Assembly: GCA_013339765.2 (NCBI GenBank)
Contig: CM023454.1
Coordinates: 143,904,593-143,968,592, forward strand
Source: Haemaphysalis longicornis
Lineage: Eukaryota; Arthropoda; Arachnida; Ixodida; Ixodidae
Length of the DNA: 64,000 nucleotides
Reading direction: 5' to 3'
Shown: piece by piece, positions 44,622 through 56,379 of the stretch
Numbering within the stretch: position 1 is the stretch's first letter
How the letters are laid out: each line of letters starts with the position of its first letter
Notes under the pieces: generated by a model
The model's input: the letters and a program-made list of their open reading frames with translations, nothing else
The model's database searches: none
What the model was told of the DNA's origin: nothing
Translations under genes and position numbers: made by a program

Positions 44622-46076
44622 CGTGGGGTGGACCCGCCGATACCAGCGTTCGAGCCACGGCACCTCAGGGGATGGTTCTTCAAGTTCGAGGCTACCCTCT
44701 TGCTCAACCACGTCACTGTACAGCCTCTGAAGAACTCCATCCTTTGGGAGACGCTTCCGCTCGAGCTCCGCTGCGTCCTCGTCCTCCCACCGCAACGCGC
44801 CACCCCCTACGATGACCTTCGCGCTGCCGTGCTCGCGCACTACGGCCTCACGGACGACCTGTTTCGGCCCGCACCAGAGGAGGTACACGCACGCTCTCCG
44901 CACACAAAGCAGCCGCCCATTGTACCCTCTGCGCTATCGCCTTCGTCCGCGGCCACTAGTATCGGCCACCTAGACGCCACCTCCAGCGCGGCAGCCGCCC
45001 CTACACCGACGACACTTGTAGCAGACGACGTCACGGAAAAGTCACAGCCCACCTCGGCCCCTTCTACCGCCTCATGCGAGGGCTCTGGTGAGCTATTTTC
45101 CGGTGTTACCACGAAATCCGTTCCGACCTCATCGCCCGCTACGCTACCATCGCTCGTCATATGCCCCGCTAAGTTGACAGACTGCCCTGCTCCACTGCAG
45201 TCGCAGCATGACTCACGCGAGACGTACGTCGTGGCATCCAAAGCCAAGCCAGACGAACTGACGTCTCTCATAGTGCCGCCGTCAACGCCTAAGCCGAAAT
45301 CTCAAGGGAGTGAAGCCGCTAACCATGCCGACAACGTTCCGGCTTCCCAACCCTTAGAACAACACACCCAAATCCTTGCTGAAGAGCCCGTTGACAAGGC
45401 ATCTACGACTACAGCGCAGCTGCATGCGTTGCAAGAGCTTTCTCGCGTCCACGACCAGCAAGCGCTCACAAAGCCCGACGCTCCGGTAGCACGCGCCCAA
45501 GTGCGTAACGGCTCTATGTCGCCACCAGTTCAGCGTGCTTCCGCCAAGCGGCACCGACATCGCCCTAAGCACCTGTTGCCAAGACAAGCTGCATCACGAG
45601 CAACTCCTGAGGCGCACTCCAACAAGCCATCAGCGCGTCCTGCCCAGCACCGTTCATACACGCCGCTGTCAACGGCAACTGCTGTTTTGGGCCATCATCG
45701 CCAATTCCGGGTCTCGGGCGCCTCGAACTCACGCCACGAGGCGGCTGAGCACCCGAACCAGTGCTCAAAACGTCGCCGTCAAGGCTATAAACCTGCTCGT
45801 ACTAGCAGCCGAACTCAAGCGGACATTCGTCACAAAGGGCTGCGCGTAGAGCGCCGGTTCTGCAAACATCGCCTTGTCGTCCGCGCAGCGGCCGCAGCTC
45901 GCGTTACTCTTTCTTCGGGGCTGCTCCACCCTGCGCCAACCCGTCCCAACCCCCACTCCCAGCCTCGTCCACCAGAGGTTTCCCCACATCCCGGACGCTA
46001 TCTCGCCGACGACCAGGACCGTGCCGTTAGTCAATCCCTGCCACCTGACCACTGCCTGCGCACGGACTCTTCCTGA
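44622..46076 (+). CDS. Gag-like protein of the short LTR element
   Basis: An open frame of about 480 codons, the longest uninterrupted frame in the window. The N-terminal ~100 residues resemble gypsy/CsRn1 Gag: FEPRHLRGWFFKFEATLL, LPLELRCVLVLPP and PYDDLRAAVLAHYGL. The rest is low-complexity Pro/Ser/Thr/Ala, then Arg-rich, with no zinc knuckle. The frame opens after a TGA at 44619, and its first start-like codon is GTG at 44628. The nearby ATG at 44615 is in another frame, so initiation is unclear. It would form the particle of the element. Confidence 0.65.
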   Translation, partial: RGVDPPIPAFEPRHLRGWFFKFEATLLLNHVTVQPLKNSILWETLPLELRCVLVLPPQRATPYDDLRAAVLAHYGLTDDLFRPAPEEVHARSPHTKQPPIVPSALSPSSAATSIGHLDATSSAAAAPTPTTLVADDVTEKSQPTSAPSTASCEGSGELFSGVTTKSVPTSSPATLPSLVICPAKLTDCPAPLQSQHDSRETYVVASKAKPDELTSLIVPPSTPKPKSQGSEAANHADNVPASQPLEQHTQILAEEPVDKASTTTAQLHALQELSRVHDQQALTKPDAPVARAQVRNGSMSPPVQRASAKRHRHRPKHLLPRQAASRATPEAHSNKPSARPAQHRSYTPLSTATAVLGHHRQFRVSGASNSRHEAAEHPNQCSKRRRQGYKPARTSSRTQADIRHKGLRVERRFCKHRLVVRAAAAARVTLSSGLLHPAPTRPNPHSQPRPPEVSPHPGRYLADDQDRAVSQSLPPDHCLRTDSS

Positions 46077-46173
46077 CAACGGACAAATTGTGCTTACCTG
46101 TACATAGTTTGTTTCCCGCCACACTTGTTATACATCTGTCATCTTAACGCGCTACGCGCTAGGGAGGGAGCCC

Positions 46174-46422
46174 TGTAGCGGCATCATCGCGATCACAATC
46201 ATCAGCGCCACTATCATCATCCACATCCTTTCACCACTATCATCATCAGTGGACTGGCACATCAGCAGTGCCACGCGCCTGGCGAGAAGGAAACTAGATC
46301 GAACACGACCGTGCAGCTGGGCGGCAGCTTGTCCACGCCGCTCCCACTCCTGGCCGGGCCTACGCGCACCAATAAAATGTGGGAAGCCTCATCAACCACA
46401 ACGACCGAGTCTGCTTCCTACA
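46174..46422 (+). repeat. 3' LTR of the short LTR element
   Basis: Same 249 bp as 44315-44563 with two G-to-A differences; AATAAA at 46371-46376. Confidence 0.88.
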
Positions 46423-46426
46423 ACCA

Positions 46427-47105
46427 CAAAGCACTTGTATAAAGTAAAACAAGACAGCCGCTTTACCCACATAAAAACTTGATTCTCACATTTTCCGCGA
46501 GTCCACAAAATGTAAATTCCATTCTAAAAAACCACCGCAACATACTGTTACAGAACGAGCGACTAAAATCAATTTTCCGAGAAGCACCACGTGTAAAGTA
46601 CAGAAAATCGCAAAATTTAGGTGACCTGGTTACATCATCCGATTGCAAACGTAAAGTGCCTACTAGCTGCAGCCCTTCCAACAAACCGCATTACAAGGTG
46701 TGCAATCATATCACTACATCCATAAGAGCAAGCAGCACAGCATCTAATTTCAGATTAAAGTAAAAGGGAACTACAGTTAAGACCCGAGCAACGTGGTTTA
46801 TCCCTTTGTATGCGATATCTGTAAAATATAGTGTAGTTGGCGAGACCAAAACCCCTCTTCAGGCCGCGGTTCAACTACCACAAGGCTCATACCTCACATC
46901 ACCTTCCTCACCTAACCTTCCAATATCAAAGCATTCCAATGTCATGGGCCACTCATTTGTCAATATCAAAGAAACAATACGTGAGTCTGGATTTCGTTCG
47001 CATCACGACAGGGAAGTCCGCGAAACCTTCCTCATACTTAAATTCGATACAATAGCACGTGGTTTAAAGAAAAGTGCCGAAAAAATTTATTTGCTTGCAT
47101 GAGTG
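46427..47105 (+). pseudogene. Penelope-like element copy 4, 3' fragment
   Basis: 46482-46760 reads LTFSASPQNVNSILKNHRNI, then EAPRVKYRKSQNLGDLV and a decayed cysteine motif (SNKPHYKVC). 46806-47102 holds the second half of GIY-YIG (VGETKTPL, KHSNVMGHSFVNIKETIRES, FRSHHDREVRETFLI). It is a different subfamily from copies 1-3, judging by the sequence. RT is absent; the short LTR element lies directly upstream. Confidence 0.75.
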
Positions 47106-47415
47106 ACCGTGTTCATTGTTGGTACCCAATCTCTCTCCCGGTAATTATTGCGCGCATGTGTGCTTGACATTGCTGATTTCATATACTGCTTGTGTCGGAC
47201 TTACTACTTTGTTGTATTCATCTGAAAGTATCGTCGCATTTGGCCTCGATATGCCACATTGAGTTGTTTACTTTGTCGTCCCATCACCTGACCTTGCAAC
47301 GGCCACATTTATATGCTGTGTGACAATAGCTGCTGCTGTTATTCTGACGAATGCCGGTCCCTTGGCCGAAGTGTTAAACCTTTTGTTTTATTCGACGTGT
47401 GTATTTCCTTGTTAC
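47106..47415. other. No gene recognised
   Basis: About 300 bp, possibly the 3' region of PLE copy 4, with no motif. Confidence 0.35.
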
Positions 47416-47417
47416 TC

Positions 47418-47473
47418 GCACACACACACACACACACATACACACCACACACTATATATATATATATATCATA

Positions 47474-47506
<33 letters not shown>

Positions 47507-47532
47507 GATATATATATATATATATATATAGC
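47418..47532. repeat. (CA)n then (TA)n microsatellite
   Basis: A CACACA run at 47418-47450 passes into about 80 bp of TA repeats, abutting SINE B copy 6. Confidence 0.95.
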
Positions 47533-47534
47533 GA

Positions 47535-47760
47535 ATCAGACTAGGAAATGAGGGGCTCGTTGAAATAAGACAGAAATACGAGTGGGAAGTAAAGAAAACC
47601 TCTGAAAGCAATGCGGAGGATGTGTTAGGTAATTGAAACATATAAAGAATTTGGAAAGAAAGAAAGTGGAGACAAAATGCCCTCCAGGTGGGATCCGAAC
47701 CCACGTCCTCCAGAGCACCGGTCTGGTGCGATGACCCACTACGCTACCAGGGGGGGGGGC
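47535..47760 (-). mobile_element. tRNA-derived SINE family B, copy 6
   Basis: The minus strand starts with the head (B box GGGTTCGGATCCCACC, 47690-47705) and runs through the body to TCAACGAGCCCCTCATTTCC against the TA tract. A G run of ten (47750-47759) sits at its head. Confidence 0.78.
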
Positions 47761-47837
47761 GACTTTCCCCTCCACTTTCTGGGGTATTTATGTTAACGTA
47801 TTTTTGCTCCCGGTGCTTGGGGGATGAATTGGGCGGG

Positions 47838-47990
47838 GAAGATCGCGGGTTCGGATTGCACGTGGCGGGCATTTTTTCTCCACTTTCTTTCTTTCCAAAT
47901 TCTTTATCAGTTTCAATGACCTACCACATCCTCGCCTTTTCTTTCAGAGGTTTTCTTGACTGCCAACTCTTGTTTCTCTCTTATATATAA
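47838..47990 (+). mobile_element. SINE family B, copy 7, 5' truncated
   Basis: The plus strand has GGGTTCGGATTGCACG, CTCCACTTTCTTTCTTTCC and GACCTACCACATCCTC, ending near CTTGACTGCCAACTC. It faces copy 6 head to head. Confidence 0.75.
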
Positions 47991-48397
47991 ATAAAGGGGG
48001 CAATCGCAGCTAATAACAGTATGTAGGGTGGCAAACCACTGTAAAATTGCATTTTACGTTTTTTGTGTTGAATTTCGTTAGTTTGAACCATCATTTATTC
48101 CAACTGGGTTGGCCTCCTTTTGCGGTACAAAAGAAAGAGGTTTTAATGTAGTCTCATAATTCAAAAGGCACACGTACGCCAAGAACACTAACAAGTACAT
48201 TTACTACATATCGCCACCCGACTAGCCTTGATCAGATAAACACTATCATGTTTGCCCATAGTTAAGTGAATGCCATGAGTATTGATCTTAACATGTGTTC
48301 TAGGGTCTATTGAACAAGATTTTTGGATACTTAAGGATGATTTAGATGCAAAGCATCTCTTGCTCTCAGCTCCGTCGTCCGTGGTCCGTCCATCCAC

Positions 48398-48620
48398 CGG
48401 CCCAGGAAGACACCGGCAACACTGTCGCTCCAGGAGCCCTTTGAGGAGAAGCGTGCTTGTTTCGTGCCGGCCCAGGAAGACACCGGCAACGCTGTCGCTC
48501 CAGCATCTCATGGTCGGGCTATGTCCCTCCCTTGTTGTGGCGCCGTCCTAAACCCCACTGCGCATGCTCGGCTCATATCGGGCCGGCCCAGGAAGACACC
48601 GGTTACACTGTCGCTCCAGG
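48398..48620. repeat. Minisatellite of ~38-bp units
   Basis: GGCCCAGGAAGACACCGG followed by (C/T)(A/T)ACxCTGTCGCTCCAG occurs at about 48400, 48468 and 48583, with spacers of about 30 to 80 bp. Confidence 0.8.
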
Positions 48621-48714
48621 AGCCATTAAAGGGTACGACACCACCGGGCGTTCAGCAAGCCGAGCAAGTGCAGTGGGGGTGTGGACGGCGCAACAACGAC
48701 AAGGGAGGGACATA

Positions 48715-51700
48715 GCCCTGTCGCATCTAAAAAAATTACACCATCTTCCCGTAGGGGAACCCTCAGTTGTATGCGTAACAGCCATGGTCTCAACGCAATT
48801 TCCCATTTTGTTCCGGTAAGTGAAAAGTGTGGTAGTTACCACGGAAACCAAACTAAATATAACGGTAGCTGCGTACCTCAACCTAACAGAAACGACGAAC
48901 TGGAAACAAATGGGCACTTGAATCGACCCCATGTCTGCTTTGCATACTACTCAGGGTTTACGGGAAGATGGTGTATTTTTCTTATTTTCATTCTATATAA
49001 ACGACTATAAGTACCATATGTGGTTCACTGAACCTATGTGTTCACTTACCACAATTATATTCACGGCCGCATTTATTACGAAGGTGGCTGGCAGACAATG
49101 TTTTTCGTGTTAATAACGTAATCAAATTCAATTTCAACGCATTTTAATGTTTGTTTGACAGATGACAGTAGAAAACACAACTTGGCCGTGTTGTCCCTGC
49201 CAAGTTTATATTTTGGTTGTTTATATAAAGAGATTCGTGCTTCATGCATTTTGTCCGTGAATAATTGGAATATTATCGCAAATTTGTGAAGTCAAGCTGT
49301 GGTTTCATTACCCTGCACTGAAAAGCAGAATAAGGGAGCTAACTTCTCAGAATGAGTTTCCGGCAGTGCTTGTTTGAGGTTATGTAACTTTGACACAATT
49401 ATTTACTCGCACGTTCCTAGTTTTAACACCCGCATAAGCGTTTCGCGCTTTGACTGAATTGATCAGTTTTGCAACGAACCGCGGTTTTGTTTTCTGTGAA
49501 TTCGCTGAATAGATTATGAGCTGCCAGAATATTTCTGACGGTGATTGCCTAGCTAAGTTATAGTAAAAATACCTTTACGAAATTTGTTTCTTGATTTTAG
49601 TGTTACGTAAGTTCGTTTCCATTATTTGCAAGGTTGAGCAGAGGCAATATTCTGTAAGTTGTGTAGAATTCGATCTGGTGCAAGCCGAAACAGGTCACAC
49701 TATAATGGTTTAGCCCTTTTAATGGTTTCACATTTATGTGACATTGCTTAAAATGTAGTTTTGTCATAAGGTTTGAAACTATTAGAAATCTGGTAATGCT
49801 TAATAAAACAATGGTTCCTTGTGATATGCACACCCCATGTTACTCTTACAGAAGTCACACTCTCTAGTGCTTGTACTTAATTTTAGACTATATTTCTAAC
49901 GCGCATGATAACAGCTACTTTATATGTAGAAAAATGGAGAGATGGACAAAACAAATGCCATGACAAACTGGTATTTACAGATGCAAATGCATTGAAACTG
50001 TACATAAATGCTAACTTTGGGGTGACAATTAAGCGCGAAAAGCTTTTTTATGCTGGAATGGCTAGGCGGTCAAATATTTGCTGCAACAAAATTTTTTTCG
50101 GAAACACTCTTTTGGGTGCTGCAGATGATTTATGACAATTTTTTATTCCTATAAAAGAGAAAATGTATTCCAAATCAAGGTATTATTTACGATAAGGACA
50201 TGTCGGACGGCGTTTTTCTCGGAGAAATAAAGAATTCATTCCTTAAAATATTGTAATCCCTGCCTCGGCTACTTTAACAAACCTTTATATAGGTTTGTTC
50301 ATAACCTTTATACCAAACCTGATATAGTTTCCTGGAATTGGGCGGGTGAAGAAATCAAGTTAATATTGACACGTTACAGGTGCTTTCTTAATACCGTTGT
50401 GCATGATGTGAACGATGAAAAAAAATTGGGAAGAGGGCAAAAGTTTGTTATCACACTTACTACCGAAATCAAACAATGGAGAAAATGGTGCAGATGACGA
50501 CACAAAAGGCAACAGCCTCACACGCTGTTAAGACTGTAAAGCAAACATTTTACTAGCACCGCTGACATTTATTTCAGTTGGGTGCAGTGTACTATAACCG
50601 TAAAAATACACATTGCATATTAATTGATAATAGAGAAAAAGGTCCTGAATTGTGGCACTGCTGCGGGAACTCTTCGAAATGAACAGTAAAATTATAGATA
50701 GAAGGAATTCCAACTTGTGGGGACTTTTAAAAGAAGTAACACGAAGATCATTGCAACAAAACATAAGCTCGCAAAGACTAAGTTTATTTACAAAAAGAGC
50801 GCACATGTTTCCGACGTAGAAAAAAGTGCAAAGCGTGTGGCATAAGAAAAATAGTGAGTAAAAGGAAAGAACAGAGACTTGCTGGAGAGGGTTCAAAGAA
50901 GGTATGTAGGAACCTTTGAACAGGTGCTTTTATTACTAAATACCGTTTTTTGTTACATTTTCAGAACTTCCAAACAATCCATAATGTTTGGCAAAAAGCA
51001 TCATGTTATCTTAGTTCACAAGTCAGTCAATTTTCTAACGGATGGTGGATGGTTGTAAAACCGAAACTAAAGTGGTGTCGTAACAGAAACTGATAATGCA
51101 GGGAATATCAGCAGCGTGCGTTTAGACTCTTATTGTATCTGTTAGGCTTATGCGATACGGTAAGCGTTATTGAAAGACACTTTTGAGTCTTCTTTTTTTC
51201 TAAACAATTCTTTACTTTCTGTAAACTGAATGCATGAACCACCAAGGGTCTCTCTTGTTCGCTTTCCGCGTACTTTATGCTCATGCTGTGAATGCTAGGA
51301 AGTTCGTCATCGTTATACCTATTATTCTTAGCGGAAACCCTAACAACACAGGGTGAACGTTCTAATAAAAAGCGTAGTCAATTCCATGATAAGAAGTAAC
51401 AAAACCGAAAGTTTAGTGGCAATGGGTACAGAGTAATGCCTCAATCGGTGGCAGCGTGGATGTGAATGTACTGATTTCTGCCGGGAAACTTCCGAACTTG
51501 GAGAACAGTTCCGACGTGCCACTGCAAGAACATTTACTGCAAGGTAATAGGAATGTCGGTATGCAGACACTATCAACTGTTTTACACGACTGACTTGGGG
51601 GACCTAAGACGTCCACGTGAACGGGCAATCCTGGCTTTTGGTATATATTTTGATGGGACAATCTAAACATCAAAAAAGAAGTACAGCAGACATTTTGAAG

Positions 51701-51788
51701 GAAGCGGGCATAAAATCTGGCCCCCACATTACAATAGGATATTGTACCAGTGACAAGTATTGAGGGAGGCAGGGTCAGCGCCAATCAA
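48715..51788. other. Unique AT-rich stretch, no gene recognised
   Basis: About 3 kb. The left edge has a word (AAAAAATTACACCATCTTCC, near 48729) shared with 9138. Short frames on both strands have no recognisable motif. Confidence 0.45.
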
Positions 51789-51790
51789 TA

Positions 51791-52405
51791 CCGTATTTAC
51801 TTACGTAATGATCGCAATTTTTTCCAAAAATATGATGCAAATTGAGGGGTGCGATCATTACGCGAGGTAAATTTTTCGCGAAAGACGTTTCAGCGCAGAA
51901 AACGCAAGCAAGTTGGAGGTCAGAATTTTTACGGTAGGTCTCATGAACATAATAAACGTAATCAATAATAACATAATAGAAACTCCACGGACCACCGCAG
52001 CCAGGTTCCAAAGTGACCCAAAATGTAGTGTTTTAATGAATTACAGAACGTGCTGGAACGAGTTTGCGGCGAGGTGTGAACAGGTCGACAAATAAGTGGC
52101 TGCTGCTGTCACTGTGCGGGACACGGCTCCTGACGCAGCAAGCTGAGCGCGTTTTCTTCTTTGTCTTGTGAACACATTATGTGCATGTAGTGCGACTTTT
52201 TCAGTAACAATAATGCGCTCATCCGCGCCAATATCGCTAATATTGGCAAGTCTGCGGCAATAACATAGCCATGTCCGCTTTGAAAAAGGAGGAAACATAG
52301 GTAGTCAACACCATCGTCAGCTGGACTTTGCAAAGTCGTATTTTGACGACGAACTTCAAGGGTGCGATCATTACCCGAGTTCGATCATCATGGGAGTAAA
52401 CACGG
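51791..52405. mobile_element. TA-flanked MITE (Tc1/mariner type ends)
   Basis: TA at 51789-51790 and 52406-52407. Inverted ends of about 24 bp, CCGTATTTACTTACGTAATG against CCGTGTTTACTCCCATGATG, with about five mismatches. The word GGGTGCGATCATTAC is repeated near both ends. There is no transposase. TA duplication points to Tc1/mariner-type mobilisation. Confidence 0.65.
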
Positions 52406-52409
52406 TATG

Positions 52410-54160
52410 TCAAACAAAACACCTTTTCAAGAAAATACGGGCACAAAAAAAGCCACGAAAAAGCTCGTGGCAGCTAAGGTGAGCCCTCGCTATGAACCTG
52501 CAGAATTTTACCGGTCCTGGACAAAATTATCTGGTTTAAATATGAATTGATAATTTTTATTCTGGTTTTTTTCAATACCCAATTTTTAAAACTTTCTTCT
52601 TGCGCGGACAGTTTCACCTTCGAGCTGAATAACGACTTCTCAATCAAACTTCGGCGGGCTTTTCTCTATATTGCTATTTTGTGCAATGGTTTACCTGTTC
52701 TGTGCTAGGTGGTTTACCTGTTTTGACAAGATTGTGGAGCTACTGAGAAGTATGATTTGTCGGTCACTCAGTGTTGTGCCTTTACCGCAGACGAAACGAC
52801 CCATGTTCATAAGCTCAAGAACAGGATCCGGGGCCGGGGGTAGATCCCGGGATTGCATTGCGACTATCTCTATATTTCACGGTAGGCTTGGTTGCGTAGC
52901 AATTTTGATGACAATATGTAAGCTGCTGTGTCGACTTGACCGGCAATCCTCAATATCATCTTTGCACCACCCCTCATCATCCCAGCCTGCGATCGATTTC
53001 GACTTCTGTGGACGGCGAGCAAAGAAATCAAAGTAAATAATATATTTTATGATGAAATGTGTCGTGACACCTCTATCTTGATTGGCTTTTGCTCAACAAC
53101 TTATGACTCACAGTCATAGGCTGATTAGTGTTGAAAAGGTATGACCTCAATGAGAAGACCGAGTTTCTTCACATGTATGTGAAAGCAAGACTGATTAGTA
53201 AGTCACAAGCGGCGATCGATTACAGGACCTTCAAAGAATGAAATCTACCCAAAAACACCCAAACGTGCAAATTGCACTAAAAATTCAACTAGTTAAATTA
53301 AAAGAGCTGGTGGGTCAGTAAAATTTTATATAAGACCGTGCAAGGACCAAGCAGTAACTTTGGTTGGGAATGGACGTGTTTGTACGCCAGTAAAACGCAC
53401 TATAGCGGGCGCTGTGAGCTGGGAAGGCAGTAGGTAGGATGAAAATACATGTATCGAACAAAAAAGTCTCGGACGAAAGTAATTCACAAATATTTACAAT
53501 ACTAAACGTGTACAGTAGAGTAAAACAATAAAGTAGAATTCAGCAATAAAGTAGAAAACAATAAAAAAACAGCGGTGAACAGTAAAAAGACAAACATTTT
53601 GTACGCTAAATGCAGAGCTCGTGTCCTGAACAAGTAAAAAATTTTTTATGTATGTGAGAGGACAGACCGTGTGTGCCGCAAACTGTAACGGCAATAAACA
53701 AGATCAAAAGACATAGGCAAACAGGAAATGTCAATGGAGCAAAGTGCTGCAAAAGTGTTAGTTGTACACAAAAAATAGGCACGTCAGTGCCTTATAAAAA
53801 CAAAACAGCGAAAAAGACCCAATACGCAAGCTACACAAAAACAAAGCGCTGACATAACTGTGCATTCTTGCTCTGCATCCTGAAAAAAAACGCCTTGTGT
53901 CAAAGCGAACTGTCCCCGCGTATCGCTGAAGTGCGAGGCGTTCATGAATAGGCCTTTGGTTTTTTAAAGCGGGGCAATCTTTGCCGAGTACCCCCCCCCT
54001 CTCCCCCAGCAAGGATCGTGTAACGCCCTGCATTTCCACAAAAAATGCAGATATCACGAAAGTTCAACCTCTAATCATTATAAAAGCGTAAATGAAAATA
54101 TTTCAGCAAACAAAATTTTTGAAAGAAAACTAATACCTTGAAAAAATATAAAAAATGGCA
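52410..54160. other. No gene recognised
   Basis: 1.75 kb of AT-rich sequence; scattered short frames only. Confidence 0.4.
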
Positions 54161-54167
54161 AACTATG

Positions 54168-55190
54168 TAACACGGGAGTCATGGATAAGCCCAGATTGGG
54201 TTAAAATTCGAAGTGATGGGCCGCTAGGGCATGTGCGGTATCAAATTGGTGGTCTCGAGGATGGCTAAGGCGTTGCGCTGCTGAGCACGAGGTCGCGGGT
54301 TCGATTCCCGGCCGCGGCGGCCGCTTTTCTGATGGAGGCGAAAAGCAAAAACGCCCGTGTGTACGAGATTTCGGCGCACGGTAAAGATCCCCAGGTGGTC
54401 AAAATTAATCCGGAGCCCTCCACTACGGCGCGCCTCATCGCCTGCGTTGCGTCGGCGCGTTAAACCCTTCAATCAAATCAAATCAAAATCGATGGTCTCG
54501 AGGAGGGAAATCACGTGGACAACCAAAAAATGCTTCGTGGTCATAATGATGACTTAGTTACAGTGAGTCATATTAAAGATTGGACTTCATATTGAAGACC
54601 CGTAGGCGTATGGGGTCTCAAAATAAATGTTTCGATTAGGGAAATAACGTGGTACAAATAAGACATACATCCTTGTAGTAATAATGACATAGTCCAATAA
54701 ATATTACAATTTAAAATTCATTGGGATGTGGCCACTGTGTCCCCCATAGCGAATTGAAGATCTCGATGCGGGGATTCTCGTGAGGCAAAAAATGCTTCAT
54801 GGTTATAACCGTCACACAGTCATGGTGAGTCATAGATATGGTTAACATTCAAAGTGACGGGCTCTAGGGCGTGTGGGGTGTCAAATTGAAGGTCTTAATG
54901 ACGTGAGACAAATAAAAATGCCCCCTGGTCATAACCCTGACATAGTCATGGTGAGTCTGGATTTGGTTAAAAATCAAAGTGATGCCGCCACGAGGTATTG
55001 GGTATCACATTGGAAGTATTGATGAGGGGAATCACTTGGGACCAATGAGATGCTTCCTTATTATTCTCATGTGATAGTCATAGGAGGTCATAAATTAGGT
55101 TAAATTAAAAGAAATTCCGGCAGAGTGTGTTAGGTATAAAATTAAAAGTTTCGATCAATAAAATCTTGTGGGGCAGATAAATACGGCATA
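54168..55190 (+). repeat. Degenerate ~130-bp tandem repeat, left array
   Basis: Monomer landmarks such as GGGAAATCACGTGG recur at about 54505, 54639, 54770, 54897 and 55026 (spacing 125-135 bp), together with GTCATGGTGAGTC and GGTTAAAATTCAAAGTGA words. Copies are well diverged. A SINE is inserted at 54262-54492. The same monomer is found in reverse at 57.4-58.5 kb. Confidence 0.78.
54262..54492 (+). mobile_element. Ruka-like tRNA-derived SINE, copy 3, full length
   Basis: TGGCTAAGGCGTTGCGCTGC as A-box side, GGGTTCGATTCCCGGCCGC as B box, the body with GGTGGTCAAAATTAATCC and CACTACGGCGCGCCTCATC, and a tail AATCAAATCAAATCAAAATC. Flanked by a 12-bp duplication TGGTCTCGAGGA (54250-54261 and 54493-54504). 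It is inserted in a monomer of the ~130-bp array. Confidence 0.9.
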
Positions 55191-55981
55191 TCGCTGATCA
55201 GTACTAGTTAGGAGTAAACTGCGCAAATTCATCCAAGATGCTAGAACGGTAGCACAAAAGGAATTGTGGTGTCAAAGGGAATGCTTTGAGGGAGAAAATT
55301 TAAACCAGAAAATGACCACATCATAAGATCAATAAGTGAAAATTTGGAGTTCTGTCGTAAGCTCCTCGGGGCTGCACAGTTATTGGTTTCCGTGTAGGGA
55401 TTCGCGTGTAGGTAAAGTGAACACATGCTGCTTAGGTATGACACGTTCAGGTTTGAAGGACTACATTATTGTAAGGGCGAATCTCCGATGCGTAAAAATT
55501 GATTTATTTCACTTCTACACTATCCCTATCATCAAAGACTTCGACCAACACTTCGTCTTCTTCTGGACTAACAATCATCATCGTTGGTTCCTCGGCCAGT
55601 GTTCGGAGATGGCTGTGTCGGAAAATAAACGTCCTACTTCACCAAGTACCCAAGACCGTTAGAATATTCAAAATCCTTCATCTGGTGCTTCAGAAGGATC
55701 AATCGTACTTTCGGCATTTGACCAGGCCATCTTTCAAACGTGGCTTAGTCGACACCCTGCAGTTCACAAATTTCTGTAAAAAAGCTTGCGTAGCCACCAA
55801 AACAATGCTGCTTACCCGCCACAGGGGCAAGATGGAAATGGAAATCGGGGAAACTTTTTTTAATGCCGACATGGGTCAGCATCCGCAGCCAACCACTCCT
55901 CACTGTACCCCGCTTCAATAACTTGTATAGACCAGAATTTTGCCTGGTGTGCGATTTTCTAACGATGGAGCCACCACAGGG

Positions 55982-56040
55982 GGGCATTTCTTGGGGACTG
56001 CGTAGCGAGCAGGTGACGTCGCAGTCCCCAAGAAATGCCC
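55982..56040. repeat. Perfect 21-bp inverted repeat with 17-bp loop
   Basis: The left arm starts GGGCATTTCTTGGGGACTGC at 55982 and is exactly complementary to 56020-56040. Confidence 0.92.
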
Positions 56041-56379
56041 GCCATGGGGACATCAGACGTCCAGGCGGTATTGAAAATTCGTAAGTGTCATTCATTCGGT
56101 ACGTTTGCAGCGCCAAGTTCAACAGAACTTAAAGAGAACGTTCTAAGCGTCAGAAAACTTTCAGCTTTGCCCATAAATTTTGTCCCCAAAACCGCTAAGG
56201 TGGCGGGCCACCCCACATGAACATTGTCCTGAGGGGGTTGCCTGTGAGCTCTACGATTAACCGTGCAAGCTGGAAGCCCTACATTTCATCACCAATAAAG
56301 TGTATTTTCTGAATTGGTGGCAGGTTGCCGTCATTATCTTTACTTGGAAATGTGCAGGAACTACTCGTACGGGCGTGAT

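Larger units (their letters stand above)
44315..46422 (+). mobile_element. Short, young LTR retrotransposon encoding only Gag
   Basis: Two 249-bp LTRs (44315-44563 and 46174-46422) begin TGTAGCGGC and end CTTCCTACA; I count two differences between them. Flanked by ACCA (44311-44314 and 46423-46426), a 4-bp duplication. The primer site TGGTGACCCGGAGG starts at 44566, tRNA-Trp type as in avian retroviruses and the CsRn1 group. A purine tract GGGAGGGAGCCC sits at 46162-46173. One long gag-like frame fills the interior; there is no pol. It must have moved with borrowed enzymes. Confidence 0.87.

Noticed and set aside
44390..44815. A 141-codon frame over the 5' LTR and gag start
   Set aside because: It begins inside the LTR and lies in a different frame from the long gag-like frame; the copy in the 3' LTR stops early.
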